Of a DNA stretch of 64,000 nucleotides, positions 23,573-33,644 are shown piece by piece. This DNA is from Jacaranda mimosifolia (Eukaryota > Streptophyta > Magnoliopsida > Lamiales > Bignoniaceae). The DNA lies in contig CM032126.1 in NCBI GenBank assembly GCA_018894105.1, positions 7,715,001 through 7,779,000 of the forward strand. The letters run 5' to 3'. The number at the start of each line of letters is the position of its first letter. Positions within the stretch are counted from its first letter, which is position 1. The notes below the pieces were generated by a model. The model was not told the DNA's origin. It did not search any database and worked only from the letters and a program-made list of their open reading frames with translations. The position numbers and the translations under genes are program-made.

Positions 23573-24141
23573 ATGTCCAACTCTTTGATGGAGATGGAAA
23601 AAGAACACATGACATCGAAATATCAAATGATTAGTAATTACATATTATTTTCTTTCACAGAGAAGTCTTGCTATGATGAATTTAAACTTTAAAGCACATC
23701 TTTTTGCCTTTTTTATATGAAAATTTTGGGGGGCAAATATACTAATAATGAAATGTCATGGTTTAGGTTGCAAATGGTAAATTTGCGATCAACTGAGCCT
23801 AATATTGGAATTGTGGACAAGGGCATCTTCTGAAATTTGAAATAAATACTTTCTCTTTATTAATAAAATTACCTATTTTCTCCTTGTTAATAAATTTTAT
23901 TAAATAATATCGATTTTTGATATTATAATTTTTATATTTAAATTATGAGTGACAATCAATCGTTAATTGCTATATAGAAAAATGCAGCAGAGAAATGAAT
24001 TAACTATAAGAACTCTCCCTAATTTTCTCCCCTTTGAAAAACCTACATAATGTTTTCTAATGCATTTTGTAATTTTATCTTATTCTGTTGAGTAATTTTA
24101 CGTTTATATCATTTGTGAAGAAGTAGGCTACAATACCCTTT
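23573..24141. other. AT-rich spacer, no gene seen
   Basis: I see no coding pattern, repeat end or RNA gene in this stretch between the MITE and the TIR-bounded segment that begins at 24142. Confidence 0.5.
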
Positions 24142-25687
24142 GGGCTTATTTGTTTCTAAGGTTAAGGCTTTATAGATTCGTTTTCAAGCTTTATTATCTG
24201 TTTGCTTTATATTTTTATGGCCCATGATACTTTTGCGACCTAACATGGTATTATGGGTCAAGTTGGTTTATGGATCGGCCAAGATGGCCTGATTCATTTT
24301 CCGCATTTTAAATTTGATCTAATAAGAAATGAAAAAGTCATTCTTACTCCTCATATGAAAATCCTAACCTCAACGCCTTCTACCAAATTCTGCAACCACA
24401 CCACCTCCTTACTCGTCCCACTCTCAGATCTCCCCAACCCATTTTTCTCTTCACACACACAAACACACATTTGAAGAAAGTCTCTACTTTATCTTCTTCT
24501 GCATCTAATATTTGTGATGTGGTTTCTTTATTTGTTTTGATCTCTTTTTTCTCCCCCATCATAGATTCAACAGCTTTTATCTGCTGAGCAATTGAATCAA
24601 GCTCTGTCAATCTTGTAAGGTAGGATTGTTCTTGCACAACTTCCTTCACAATCTCACTTGAGATGATCTTTTATCAGAATTTTCTTATGACTATTCTTCC
24701 TCCTCTCGCTCTTTACCATGGATTTCAATTCCTTTGTCTACAACATCAAAGTTAGGGAGATCATTGTCATCCATCTTTATCTCTGGTTCAACAGACTTTT
24801 GCAAAGGAAGAGAAATTAAGGGCTGTGGAGCTGGTTCATCAAGATTCAAGTCATCAATTCCTAGAAGATCTGATGCTGCAGCATTCTGTGAAGGAGTCCA
24901 GGCTTCTGCTCGACTTGACATTCTTGGACTAGGAACACTGAAGAATGATTTTGACTATTTGCAGGCAATAGAACGCGAGTAGTTTCTACTTTTTCCTATC
25001 TTTTGGCCCTCAGACTGACTATGTATTCCAATTCCCCCATCCTTCTCCATAATTTGGAAACCCAATTTCAGCACAGGTTCACCTCCTTTAGCTTTTCCTG
25101 AAAGACTGTGAGTTGTGTCCCATTGCCTAACTCGTATTCCTTCAAAGCTCTTCCTGATAGATTCCTGAATCATGTTACTTAGATCCTGAATCGTGTTTGA
25201 TTCTTCGTTTACTGGCTTTTCTTAGAAAGCTTTTATTCTTGCCCAGAACAAACCAAAGGTCACAGCTAGGTTGATGTGTCCTCTTGTTTCAACAATCAAA
25301 CATGAGAAACAAATTTCAGTACACGCATGAAGATTTACTATGTCCATGGTACAAACTGATTAATAAAATTGAAAGGAAGATGTAAGGTTGAGAGAGAGAA
25401 GGTTTATTAATCAACAAACAGTTGGGATAAAGGGAGAGAGCATTGAAATATATGGAGGGTATTTTGAAAATTTACCTTTTTAGAAGTTATGACACTTTGG
25501 ATATTACAAAGTGTAATCACAGTGAGCAATCTTACCAACCAAACATTATATAGTGTCAAGCGTGGGATACCACCAATTTTTAAATCAAAGCAAACAATAG
25601 ATTACATAGTTTTAGATACCATTTCTAGCTTATGTGTCATTAGTATATGAATCTTGCCTAATCCTATATGCCCAAGCAAACAAGCCC
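24142..25687. mobile_element. Probable non-autonomous TIR element carrying a PMI1 fragment
   Basis: The left end GGGCTTATTTGTTT and the right end read inverted GGGCTTGTTTGCTT match at 12 of 14 bases. Weaker similarity continues for about 25 bases, with AGG(A)TTA(A)GGC and AGATTC in the same order on both sides. TTT flanks both ends (24139-24141 and 25688-25690), compatible with a 3-bp target duplication. The ends resemble PIF/Harbinger termini. Inside lies an intronless, broken piece of a host gene. This is inferred as gene-fragment capture by a TIR element; the alternative is a chance pairing of ends around a retrocopy or segmental duplicate. Confidence 0.5.
24490..25220 (-). pseudogene. PMI1: PMI1 (PLASTID MOVEMENT IMPAIRED 1) gene fragment, broken
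   Basis: PMI1 is a plant NT-C2 domain protein needed for chloroplast and nuclear movement through actin. On the minus strand the text runs from a SIRKSFEGIRVRQWD block (about 25165-25120) through EKDGGIGIHSQSEG, then SSRAEAWTPSQNAAASDL and GIDDLNLDEPAP, to LTRLTELDSIAQQIKAVES and MMGEKK (about 24540). I recognise this order from the middle of PMI1. A stop at 24955-24957 sits where the family has glutamine, two more stops follow the acidic stretch near 24690, and a one-base frameshift lies near 24670. No introns interrupt the fragment, and both the N-terminal C2 domain and the C-terminal part are absent. It cannot make PMI1. Confidence 0.8.
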
Positions 25688-25810
25688 TTTATAAAAATTA
25701 TTTGCTAAGAAATCTTCATAAAACTGATTTTTTTTTGTAAGTTTTATATGCCCATAAGGGTACATGGGAGGTGAATTGCATCCAAATTACTTGATGATAA
25801 CATATATGAA

Positions 25811-26679
25811 TGAAAGAATATAGGATCCCAAAAGGAAAATTAACTCAAAGGAGTTTTTTGACTTATAACTAGATAATTCAGAAAACGATAGACTAGAACT
25901 TCCAGATATAACTAAAGTTCTAATGGAAACAAAAATAATAAGAAATAGAGAAAATGAGACAACAAATTTATAGTGGTTCGGTAAGTCTACATCCACTTAA
26001 GCCACAAGACTTAGGATTTTAACTTGTACTTTACTCAAAAAAAAAAAAAAAAAAAAATTAGTACAAAAGTACAATAATAAAAATTTGACTCCTCAACACC
26101 TCACAGGCAATGGTAAACACACAGCTAGCCTATAACTGAGATTGAGAGAGAGTCTAATATAAAGATAGCTATAAGAGCTAATTTAAACTCAAGCTTCTAA
26201 TTGAGAACCACTCTCCAGTACTTTTTTCTTAGTTCAGTTTGCATCCTTTAGATACAGTGAGAGTTTGAATAATATATTGAAACTTTTTCTTGATGGGACT
26301 ATCCCAATTGTTGCTAGATTTAGGCTATCAAAGATAAGTTTCCTTGCTGGTATTGATTATGCTCACTTAATGAGTGCAACGGTAAGTTACCATACCGAGA
26401 CGCTAACCTTATAGTAAGTTTCTTGATTTAAGCTAAGTTTCCTTGTTGGTACCGATTTAGCTTCCTTAATGGATGCAACAATAAGTTACCATACTTAGAA
26501 TGCTAAGCTTAAGGTAAGATTCTCGATCACCCATGATTTAAGCGACGGCTAGTTTCCTTAAGCTAGTTTCCTTAATCTGTAATCAAAAGTTTGGATAGCA
26601 AATCTTGACATATTTAAGAAAGTTAAAGTCTCTTATAAAATGGGCATAATCAAAACCAAATAAAGAGGGGATCCTACCA
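25811..26679 (-). repeat. 3' LTR (left) of the Ty1/copia element
   Basis: It begins TGAAAGAATATAGGATCC and ends GATCCTACCA, matching 30977-31818. A run of A residues near 26039-26057 (absent or short in the other LTR) accounts for part of the length difference. Confidence 0.93.
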
Positions 26680-26680
26680 A

Positions 26681-26696
26681 TCTCTCCCTTTTTTAT
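26681..26696 (-). other. Polypurine tract of the Ty1/copia element
   Basis: On the minus strand this reads as an A-rich then GGGAGAGA purine run immediately before the left LTR, the standard position for plus-strand priming. Confidence 0.7.
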
Positions 26697-27129
26697 GATG
26701 CTCCATTTTTCCATTCTCCCCCTGCAAGTGAGCATCCTTTTGTTTTGCTCGTGATAAAGTTTGTTTTCCCCCTTGTTAAATGTAATTACAGCATCTCCAA
26801 CAATAAAGTAATAGAATAGGAATATAATATAAGTTGGTACAAGATCTCCCCTTCATCATCAAAAAGTTAGTAACTGTGAGAATCTTACATAATAAACCAA
26901 TAATGAAAGTAGAAATTATGAAAAGCAAACAAGAGTTCATGCCACGAATGGTATAATGTCTAGATTGTGTTAAAAAAAAAAGAATTGATAACATGGATAT
27001 GGATGAGCTGTAATAATCTGGAACTTCCAAATATAAGATAAAATACTAGAGATGCAGAAAGCATTAAAATAGACACAGATGAAGATTTCAATGGTGAATG
27101 GGATAATACCTAAATTATTTTTTAAGAAA

Positions 27130-27939
27130 ACAAAATCCATCCTCGGGAAAAGGTTTAGTGAAGATGTCTATTGAAGAAGTTTGCCAATTGTTTCTGCAAA
27201 CATCACCATTTCAAATATGATATTTTATAAAATGATGCATAATTTCTATGTGCTTTGTGCGTGAGCGATATATTGGATTTTTTGTTATGTTAATGGCACT
27301 TGTATTGTCACAATGAATGGGAATGCAAGAAAAGTTTAATCCAAAATCGCTAAGAGTTTGTTTCATCCACAATACCTATGAGCAACAACTACCTAGCGCT
27401 ATGTATTCAACCTTGGTGGTTGACATGGTGACTATGCTTTATTTATTTTTTATTTTTTTTGCTAGACCAACTTATAAGACAAGTTCTAGATGTACTTTTG
27501 TGGTCAATTTTACACCCTGCATAATCAACGTCAGAAAAACCAAGTTAAAGATTTTAGAGTGAGGATACCAAACACCATGGCTGACTATTCCTTTGCTATA
27601 ATGAAGAATCCGTTTAACGGCTTTGAGATGAGATTTCTTGGGCTGTCCTTGAAACCATGCACAAAGACTAATTGTGAAGAGTATATCTGGTCGACTGGTA
27701 GTTAGGTATAGCAGCTTCCAATCATGGCCCCGGTACATTGATTTATCAATACTGTTACCTTCAGAGTCAAGTTCCAGCTTAGTAGAAGACACCATAGGAA
27801 CACTGGATTCTTTACAATCTTCCATAATGTATTTCTTATTTTTCTCAAATTGATGAAGCTTTTCTTTCATTGCATTTACCCAAGATTCGTCATTTAAAGC
27901 CTTATTTATGTTGCTAGGTTCTGCATAAGATAAAAACAT
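27130..27939 (-). pseudogene. Ty1/copia reverse transcriptase remnant and RNase H
   Basis: 27472-27939 begins with the lead-in to reverse transcriptase (WVNAMKEKLHQFEKNKKY) and then jumps at about 27830 directly to a segment near its end (MEDCKESSVPMVSSTKLEL). The fingers and palm with the YVDD box are absent; roughly 0.7 kb is lost, judged from the usual family layout. RNase H follows (YLTTSRPDILFTISLCAWFQ, then VKRILHYSKG). After a frame break near 27500 it continues to about 27130 with STTKVEYIALGSC-like and HCDNTSAI-like blocks. No polymerase activity is possible. Confidence 0.85.
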
Positions 27940-28542
27940 ATGGTCTGAGTATTGGAATCAACATTTTTGGATTTAGACCTTGTAGTTATTCTAGCTGTTA
28001 GATCTCAAATGATATTGTTTGTTAGATGACTTGATGCATGTTTGAATTTTCTAACTTGTCTCATCCATCTTCTTCGAAAGTTCTGTTGGTAGTTGAAACT
28101 GGCTCATAGTATTCTGGCTTTCTGCCAATTCTGCTTCTCTTTCTTGTTGTACCACTTCTATAACCTGATCAAAACCTGTAGTTTCTATGCTCAAAGTGTC
28201 CTTAACTAGTAAATGGTTAGTTTAATCAAATAACACATGTATGGATTATTGTATTGTCATTTTTCTTCTATTGAAAACCCTATAAGCTTTACTTTTTGTT
28301 GAGTAACCCATGCCTTCATCAGTTTTGGAATCAAACTTTGTAAGATGTTCCCTATCATTCAAAATGTGACATTTACATCAAAATATATGAAACTACGAGA
28401 TATTGGGTCTCTTACCTTTCTAGAGTTCATAGGGAGTCCTTCTAATAAAAGGCCTTTTGAAGACCTTGTTGATAACATAACAAGTTGTGCTTACAGCTTT
28501 CACTCAAAAGAATTTGGAAAGGTTATATTCGTTCAGCATTAT

Positions 28543-28950
28543 TCAAGTTATTTCTTGTAGAACCCTATTTTTTCTTTCAACTATCCCATTTTGTTGGGGT
28601 GTTTTGGAAGTAGAAAAATTGTGACTGTAACCAAACTCATTACAGAAAGTAGTAAAATTGTAGTAATCAAATTCCATTCCATAGTCGCTTTTGATGTTTT
28701 TAATCATATAGCCCTTTTTCGTTTTGAACATTTTTTTTTTTTGTGAGGATGATGAAGTGACTTAAGGCTTCGTTTTTATGTGAGAGGAATCGTACCCAAG
28801 TAAAGCAAGTGAAGTCGTCTACTATTACCGACACATATTTATTTCCTCCAAATGATTGTGTTTTCATGGGTCTAAGTAGATCAAGATGGAGAAGTTCTAG
28901 AGGTTTAGAAGCTGCAATGTTTTGATGCCCTTGACTAAATGATTTAGATG
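28543..28950 (-). pseudogene. Ty1/copia integrase core, broken frame
   Basis: Reading the minus strand from about 28950 gives an LELLHLDLLRP block holding the first catalytic aspartate, then VSVIVDDFTCFTWVRFLS. The open frame at 28543-28731 gives IKSDYGMEF with the second aspartate and TPQQNGIVERKN with the glutamate. All three DDE residues survive, although a T-rich tract near 28730 and frame breaks interrupt the domain. Confidence 0.8.
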
Positions 28951-29009
28951 TTTCATATTAGCATGACCTAGACGCTTATGCCACGTCCAACAAGACTCAT
29001 AAGTGGCAA

Positions 29010-29411
29010 CTAGACATTCAAATTTTGTTTGGATAGATCTTTTAAATTTATGCAATATATGTTCCTTTCTCTACAAGCAGTGAAAACAATTTCCTCATGC
29101 TTGGTTACCACGCATTTAGAAGGTTGAAAATGTACTTGATATTCGCTATCGCATAATTGACTTATGCTAAGAAGATTGTGCTTCAACCTATCTACCAGCC
29201 AAATATTATCAATGGAAGTTCCATCCTTGTTACCTAGTGTTCCTTTGCCAATGATTTTACCTTTTGTGTTATCTGCGAACAGTACATTTCCTCCATTGTA
29301 CCCTTGAGGTTCAGAAAAGAAAGATTTGTTTCCTGTCATGTGTCTGGAACATCCATTGTCCAAATAATATAGGTCCATTTGAACTTTTTTCTTGACTGGT
29401 TCCCACAACAT
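29010..29411 (-). pseudogene. Ty1/copia protease and pre-integrase region
   Basis: The block YYLDNGCSRHMTG is the copia protease active site, usually DSG; here DNG keeps the aspartate. It is followed by VLFADNTKGKIIGKGTLG and by the pre-integrase text NIWLVDRLKHNLLSISQL. The frame is open for 133 codons and then breaks before the integrase zinc finger. Confidence 0.85.
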
Positions 29412-29944
29412 AAGATTTTGTGTTTTTTGGTACCCATTTTTTGTGAGGTCCTAAAATGTTAGATTTTAGTACCCATTCATACTTGAATCCAATTTCTCTT
29501 TTTATAGGACATTTATAAGCTATATGATCAGTTCTGGTGCAATAATGACAAATTCTTTTATCAAATGATTTTGTTTCTTTATTTTTAAACTCTATATTGT
29601 TCTTCCCCTTAAGTTTTCTTTTTTAAATTATAGTTCTGGTATAGTAAATTTTCATTTTCATTTTCTAAATATTGATTTTCTCAACTAGCCTATATCTTTT
29701 TTTCGAATTTTTCTTTATGATTTTATCATAGTAAGGACTAGTTCTTCCTTTTCATTTAGGTAATCTCTACTTGTTCTTTAAGAAAATTTATCTCTATTTG
29801 AAGTTCAGTGAGTTGGTTATGGCATTCTATGTGAATATCAAGATCCCTATCAAAATCATTATCAAATTCAAAACTACTAGAACTTAATTGAAATTTTAAA
29901 GTTACTTGTCTGTCTGCCATGAGACAATTTTCTTCATTGTCAAA

Positions 29945-30922
29945 CTATTCAGAGTCTAAATTATCACAGGTGATGGTCATAGCTCTTTGTTTGGAATTTC
30001 TTTCAGCTTTTGGACTCCTTTTTAATTTCGGACAGTTGGGTCTTTTATGTCTGACCTCATAGCATTCATGGCATATAACTTGCTCAGTTCTTTGAAGCTC
30101 TCTATTGTTTCTTCTAGAATTTGATTTGAAGTCTTTTCTGAAATGATTTCCGGCTTGGGTAAGTTGTCGCAGTCGCCTGGTGATCATGGCTATTTCTTCA
30201 TTGATCATTTCTTTGTCTAAATCACTAGGATCCTCATTCCAGCCTCCATGTTCTGCATCAAAAATAATGTTTTTCTTGTGTTTGCTATCAAAACTTTCTT
30301 CTTTGCTAAGGAGAGTCATCTCGTGAGAGGTGAGTGAACTGATTAGTTCTCCCATGGTCATCTTTTCGAGGTTTTAGCCTCATGAGTTGCAGTGACCTTA
30401 GCGGTCCATTCCTTGGGCAAGGATCTTAGGATCTTTTGCACATTTTCACTTTCAGACACTATTTCCATGAAGCGAGCATATATTTGGCTGATTGTTTCAC
30501 CCGTTTTCATTGAAAACATCTCGTATTGATGAGTAAGCAAATCAATTTGCTCTAATTTTACTTGAGAGGCCATTTTCATGGGTAACTTGGAGCATTTCCC
30601 ACATATCTTTTATAGAAGTACATATGCTAACTCAATTGTACTCCTCTTTGACTAGTGCACAAGAAATTATATTTTTCGCTTTTGCATTCATGGAGAGCAT
30701 TTTCTTATCTTCGATGGTAAGTTCCAATCTGCATGTTGGAGACATACCTTTTTTAGTTGGAATACGAGGTCCATCAATGACTACACTCCATAGGTCGTAA
30801 TCCAATGCTATGAAAAACTCCTCGATTCGGTTCTTCCACGTTGAATAGTTAGTCTCATCAAATAGAGGAGGACGAGTATGAGATTGACCTTCTTCATACA
30901 CATCAAAGCTAGAAAAAGCCAT
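29945..30922 (-). pseudogene. Ty1/copia gag in three frames
   Basis: 30632-30922 starts MAFSSFDVYEEG and has the FDETNYSTWKNRIEEF block of the copia gag (UBN2/DUF4219-like) N-terminus. 30358-30579 continues with the FSMKTGETISQIYARFMEIV block and ILRSLPKEW. 29945-30361 ends with a CCHC zinc knuckle, CHECYEVRHKRPNC (spacing C-2-C-4-H-4-C). Frameshifts separate the three pieces. The start at 30922 lies about 55 bases inside the right LTR. Confidence 0.85.
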
Positions 30923-30957
30923 TAGGATCTTTTAACTTAAGTTTGTTAAAACTTATA

Positions 30958-30976
30958 TCTTAGCTCTGGTATCAAT
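30958..30976 (-). other. Primer binding site region of the Ty1/copia element
   Basis: Just inside the right LTR the minus strand reads TTGATACCAGAGC. It resembles the initiator-methionine tRNA primer site TGGTATCAGAGC with a few changes. The position is right, but the match is imperfect. Confidence 0.45.
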
Positions 30977-31818
30977 TGAAAGAATATAGGATCCCAAAAG
31001 GGAAATTGACTCAAAGGAGTCTTTTGACTTATAACTAGATAATTCAGGAAACGATAAACTAAAACTTCCAAATATAACTAAAGTTCCAATGGAAATAGAA
31101 ATACTAAGCAATAGAGAAAATGGGACAACGAATTATAGTGGTTCGACAAACCTACATCCACTACCTAAGCCATAAGACTTAGGATTTTGACCTGCGCGTT
31201 ACTCAAAAAGAGAATTAGTACAAAACTACAATAATAAAAAATTGACTCCTCAACACCTCACAGGCAATGTTAAGCACACAGCTAGCCTATAACTGAGATT
31301 GAGAGACAGTATAATATAAAGATAGCTATAAGAGTTGATTTAAACTCAAGCTTCTAATTAAGAACTACTCTCCAGCACTTTTTCTCAATTCGGCTTGCAT
31401 CCTTTAAAGACAGTGAGAGTTTGAATAATATGCTGGAACTTTCTCTTGATGGGACTACCCCAATTGTTGCTGGATTTAGGCTGTCAAAGATAAGTTTCCT
31501 TGCTAGTATTGATTATGCTCCCTTAATGAGTGCAACGGTAAGTTACCATACTAAGAACACCAACCTTATAGTAAGTTTCTTGATTTAAGCTGAGTTTCCT
31601 GGTACTGATTTAGTTTCCTTAATGAGTGCAATGGTAAGTTACCATACTTAGAATGTCATCCTTAAGGTAAGATTCTTGATCACCCTTGATTTAAGCAACA
31701 ACTAGTTTCCTTAATCTGTAAATAAAAGTTTGGTTAGCAAATCTTGACAGATTTAAGAAAATTAAAGTTTCTTACAAAATAGGCATAATCAAAACCAAAT
31801 AAAGAGGGGATCCTAACA
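30977..31818 (-). repeat. 5' LTR (right) of the Ty1/copia element
   Basis: It begins TGAAAGAATATAGGATCC and ends GATCCTAACA, directly followed by the ATGAA target duplication. It is the promoter-bearing LTR for the minus-strand element. Confidence 0.93.
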
Positions 31819-32252
31819 ATGAACATCTAATTTAATTTATATTTTCAATTAATTTAAATTTTCAATTATACAATTCAAGCTAAAGTTCAATTATATAATT
31901 CAAGCTAAAAGTTGTGTCTCTCTATAGGAGTTACTTTCTCCTTCTCTAGAAGTTTCTGTCTCCATCCTTAGGAGTTTGTCTATATTTTGTATTTTTTGTT
32001 GTAAATAAGTTCTAGATTGTTATTAATACCATAATCTTGTCATGGCTATCATTATGCTTCACTAATTTTGTACTTTGTTCTTTTCATTTCCATTCATTTA
32101 GTTATCTTCTTATTTTATCCTGATTAACTTTCTATTTTTTTTGTTCTATGTTGTGTTGCTATTTCTTCTACTGGAATTGTTTTATGTGATACCCTTTGTG
32201 TTTGATTTTCACTCGCTATTTCTCTTTAAAACTTTTTATACAATGTTCGAGC

Positions 32253-33600
32253 ATGGATGGCTTTGGGGATCAGCTGTACAATAGTCTTGTCCTTATAGAA
32301 ATTGAGCATGACTGTTTAATCATTCCGGATGATACTTGGATGGAACACACACTCAATATAGATTTGCAATTAATTGGTAGATTACTCACTTAGAAGTCAT
32401 ATAATTTTGATGCACTCCATTAGACGTTGTTTAGGGTTTTTAGTTCGGGTAAAGGCATAGGAGTGAAGCAAATAGCGCATGGTAGATTGCTATTTTCTTT
32501 TCAGCATACTAGAGATAAAGATAGGGTACTACAAAGATGTCTTTGGTCCTTTGATAAGCAATTGGTAATTCTAAACAAACTCTTACCGGATAAAGATCGT
32601 AGTAGGTGAATTTGGAATAGCGCAACTTCTATGTTCAAGTACGAGGGCTTCCAATTCATAAACGTATACTCCATATTGCATAGCATATTGGGAATAATAT
32701 TGGTCAATTTCTGGATGCCAATTTGATAATAATTGTGCTAGCCTATCAGATTGTCTCCGCATTAGGGTTAGACTCAATGTAAGCAAACCTATACCTCGTC
32801 TAACTTGAATTGCGACATTAGGTAGGCTTCAAACGGTGGTCTCATTTTGGCATGAGCAATTGCCAAATTTTTGTTATATTTGTAGGCTTCTTGACCATAG
32901 CATAAGAGAGTATGAATGGTAATATCTTCTTGATTTTGATCATGAGCAAACGCCTTAATTTGAAAGTTGGTTATGAACCAACATTCTAAGGTCTTTATTT
33001 GACAAATCTGTCCCACACTTCCACCTTGCTGCATTCTTTTCCCATAATGCTAGTATTATGGGGATCCATTTAGATCTCAGTAATGGTTAGAAAACATCCA
33101 GTTTATAGGGCGGGGCTATCTTCGGTGAGTTTGGTAATCTGTCTACGAAGCAGGCATCTAATATAGCACAACATAGCAGGAGAATTCTAATGATTATGTT
33201 CCTAATAGCATTCCATCATACCCTAGGACTACTTACCGGCCGATAAATACTTATCATGATGGGATTACTTATTCGCCACGAGAAGTCACTGATCATCTTC
33301 CTGTAATTGCTATAATGGCTAGTCGTGAGATAGGATCATAGTCTACTGCTCACCATCTGGTTCAGAATGCTATCGTGGAGGTATCTACCTCCTTAATTAA
33401 TGTTCTTTTAATAATACAAGAGGACCGTCATCATAATGCAATCAACTATAAGTGTGTGATTAGTGATATGCATTTATCAAAATGTCCAATTTTAGTGCGT
33501 TCCAAAAATAAATTCATCTAGCCAGCCTTCTTTAGCATCTCAAACTACTTGTGCCCCTAAACGACTAAATATTGAAGTTGATATCCCAACAAAATTATTA
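32253..33600 (+). pseudogene. LINE (L1-type) ORF1, decayed
   Basis: From an ATG at 32253 the text gives MDGFGDQLYN and later LQLIGRLLT, then TLFRVFSSGKGIGVKQI and RVLQRCLWSFDKQLVIL. This is the DUF4283 domain found at the start of plant L1 ORF1 proteins. Further on, in shifting frames, WRNFYVQVRGFQF and (about 32850-32910) LPNFCYICRLLDHSIREC are readable, the latter a CCHC-type zinc knuckle. Stops occur throughout. The protein would bind RNA in the LINE particle. Confidence 0.8.
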
Positions 33601-33644
33601 GATGATTGATCGATGAAAGCTATTATGCAGCTCTACTGGTTGCA

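Larger units (their letters stand above)
25811..31818 (-). mobile_element. Ty1/copia LTR retrotransposon with both LTRs, internally deleted
   Basis: Two LTRs (25811-26679 and 30977-31818) enclose a minus-strand coding region in the order gag, protease, integrase, reverse transcriptase, RNase H, the Ty1/copia order. ATGAA flanks the whole element (25806-25810 and 31819-31823), a perfect 5-base target duplication, so the ends are firm. A polypurine tract on the minus strand adjoins the left LTR. Most of reverse transcriptase is missing through an in-frame deletion near 27830, and several stops or frameshifts split the rest. The LTRs differ at roughly one base in ten to twelve in their first 230 bases by eye, so the insertion is not recent. 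Confidence 0.93.

Noticed and set aside
32583..33034. Minus-strand frames of 67-81 codons
   Set aside because: They are shadows of the plus-strand LINE ORF1, whose CCHC knuckle and flanking text are readable on the other strand.
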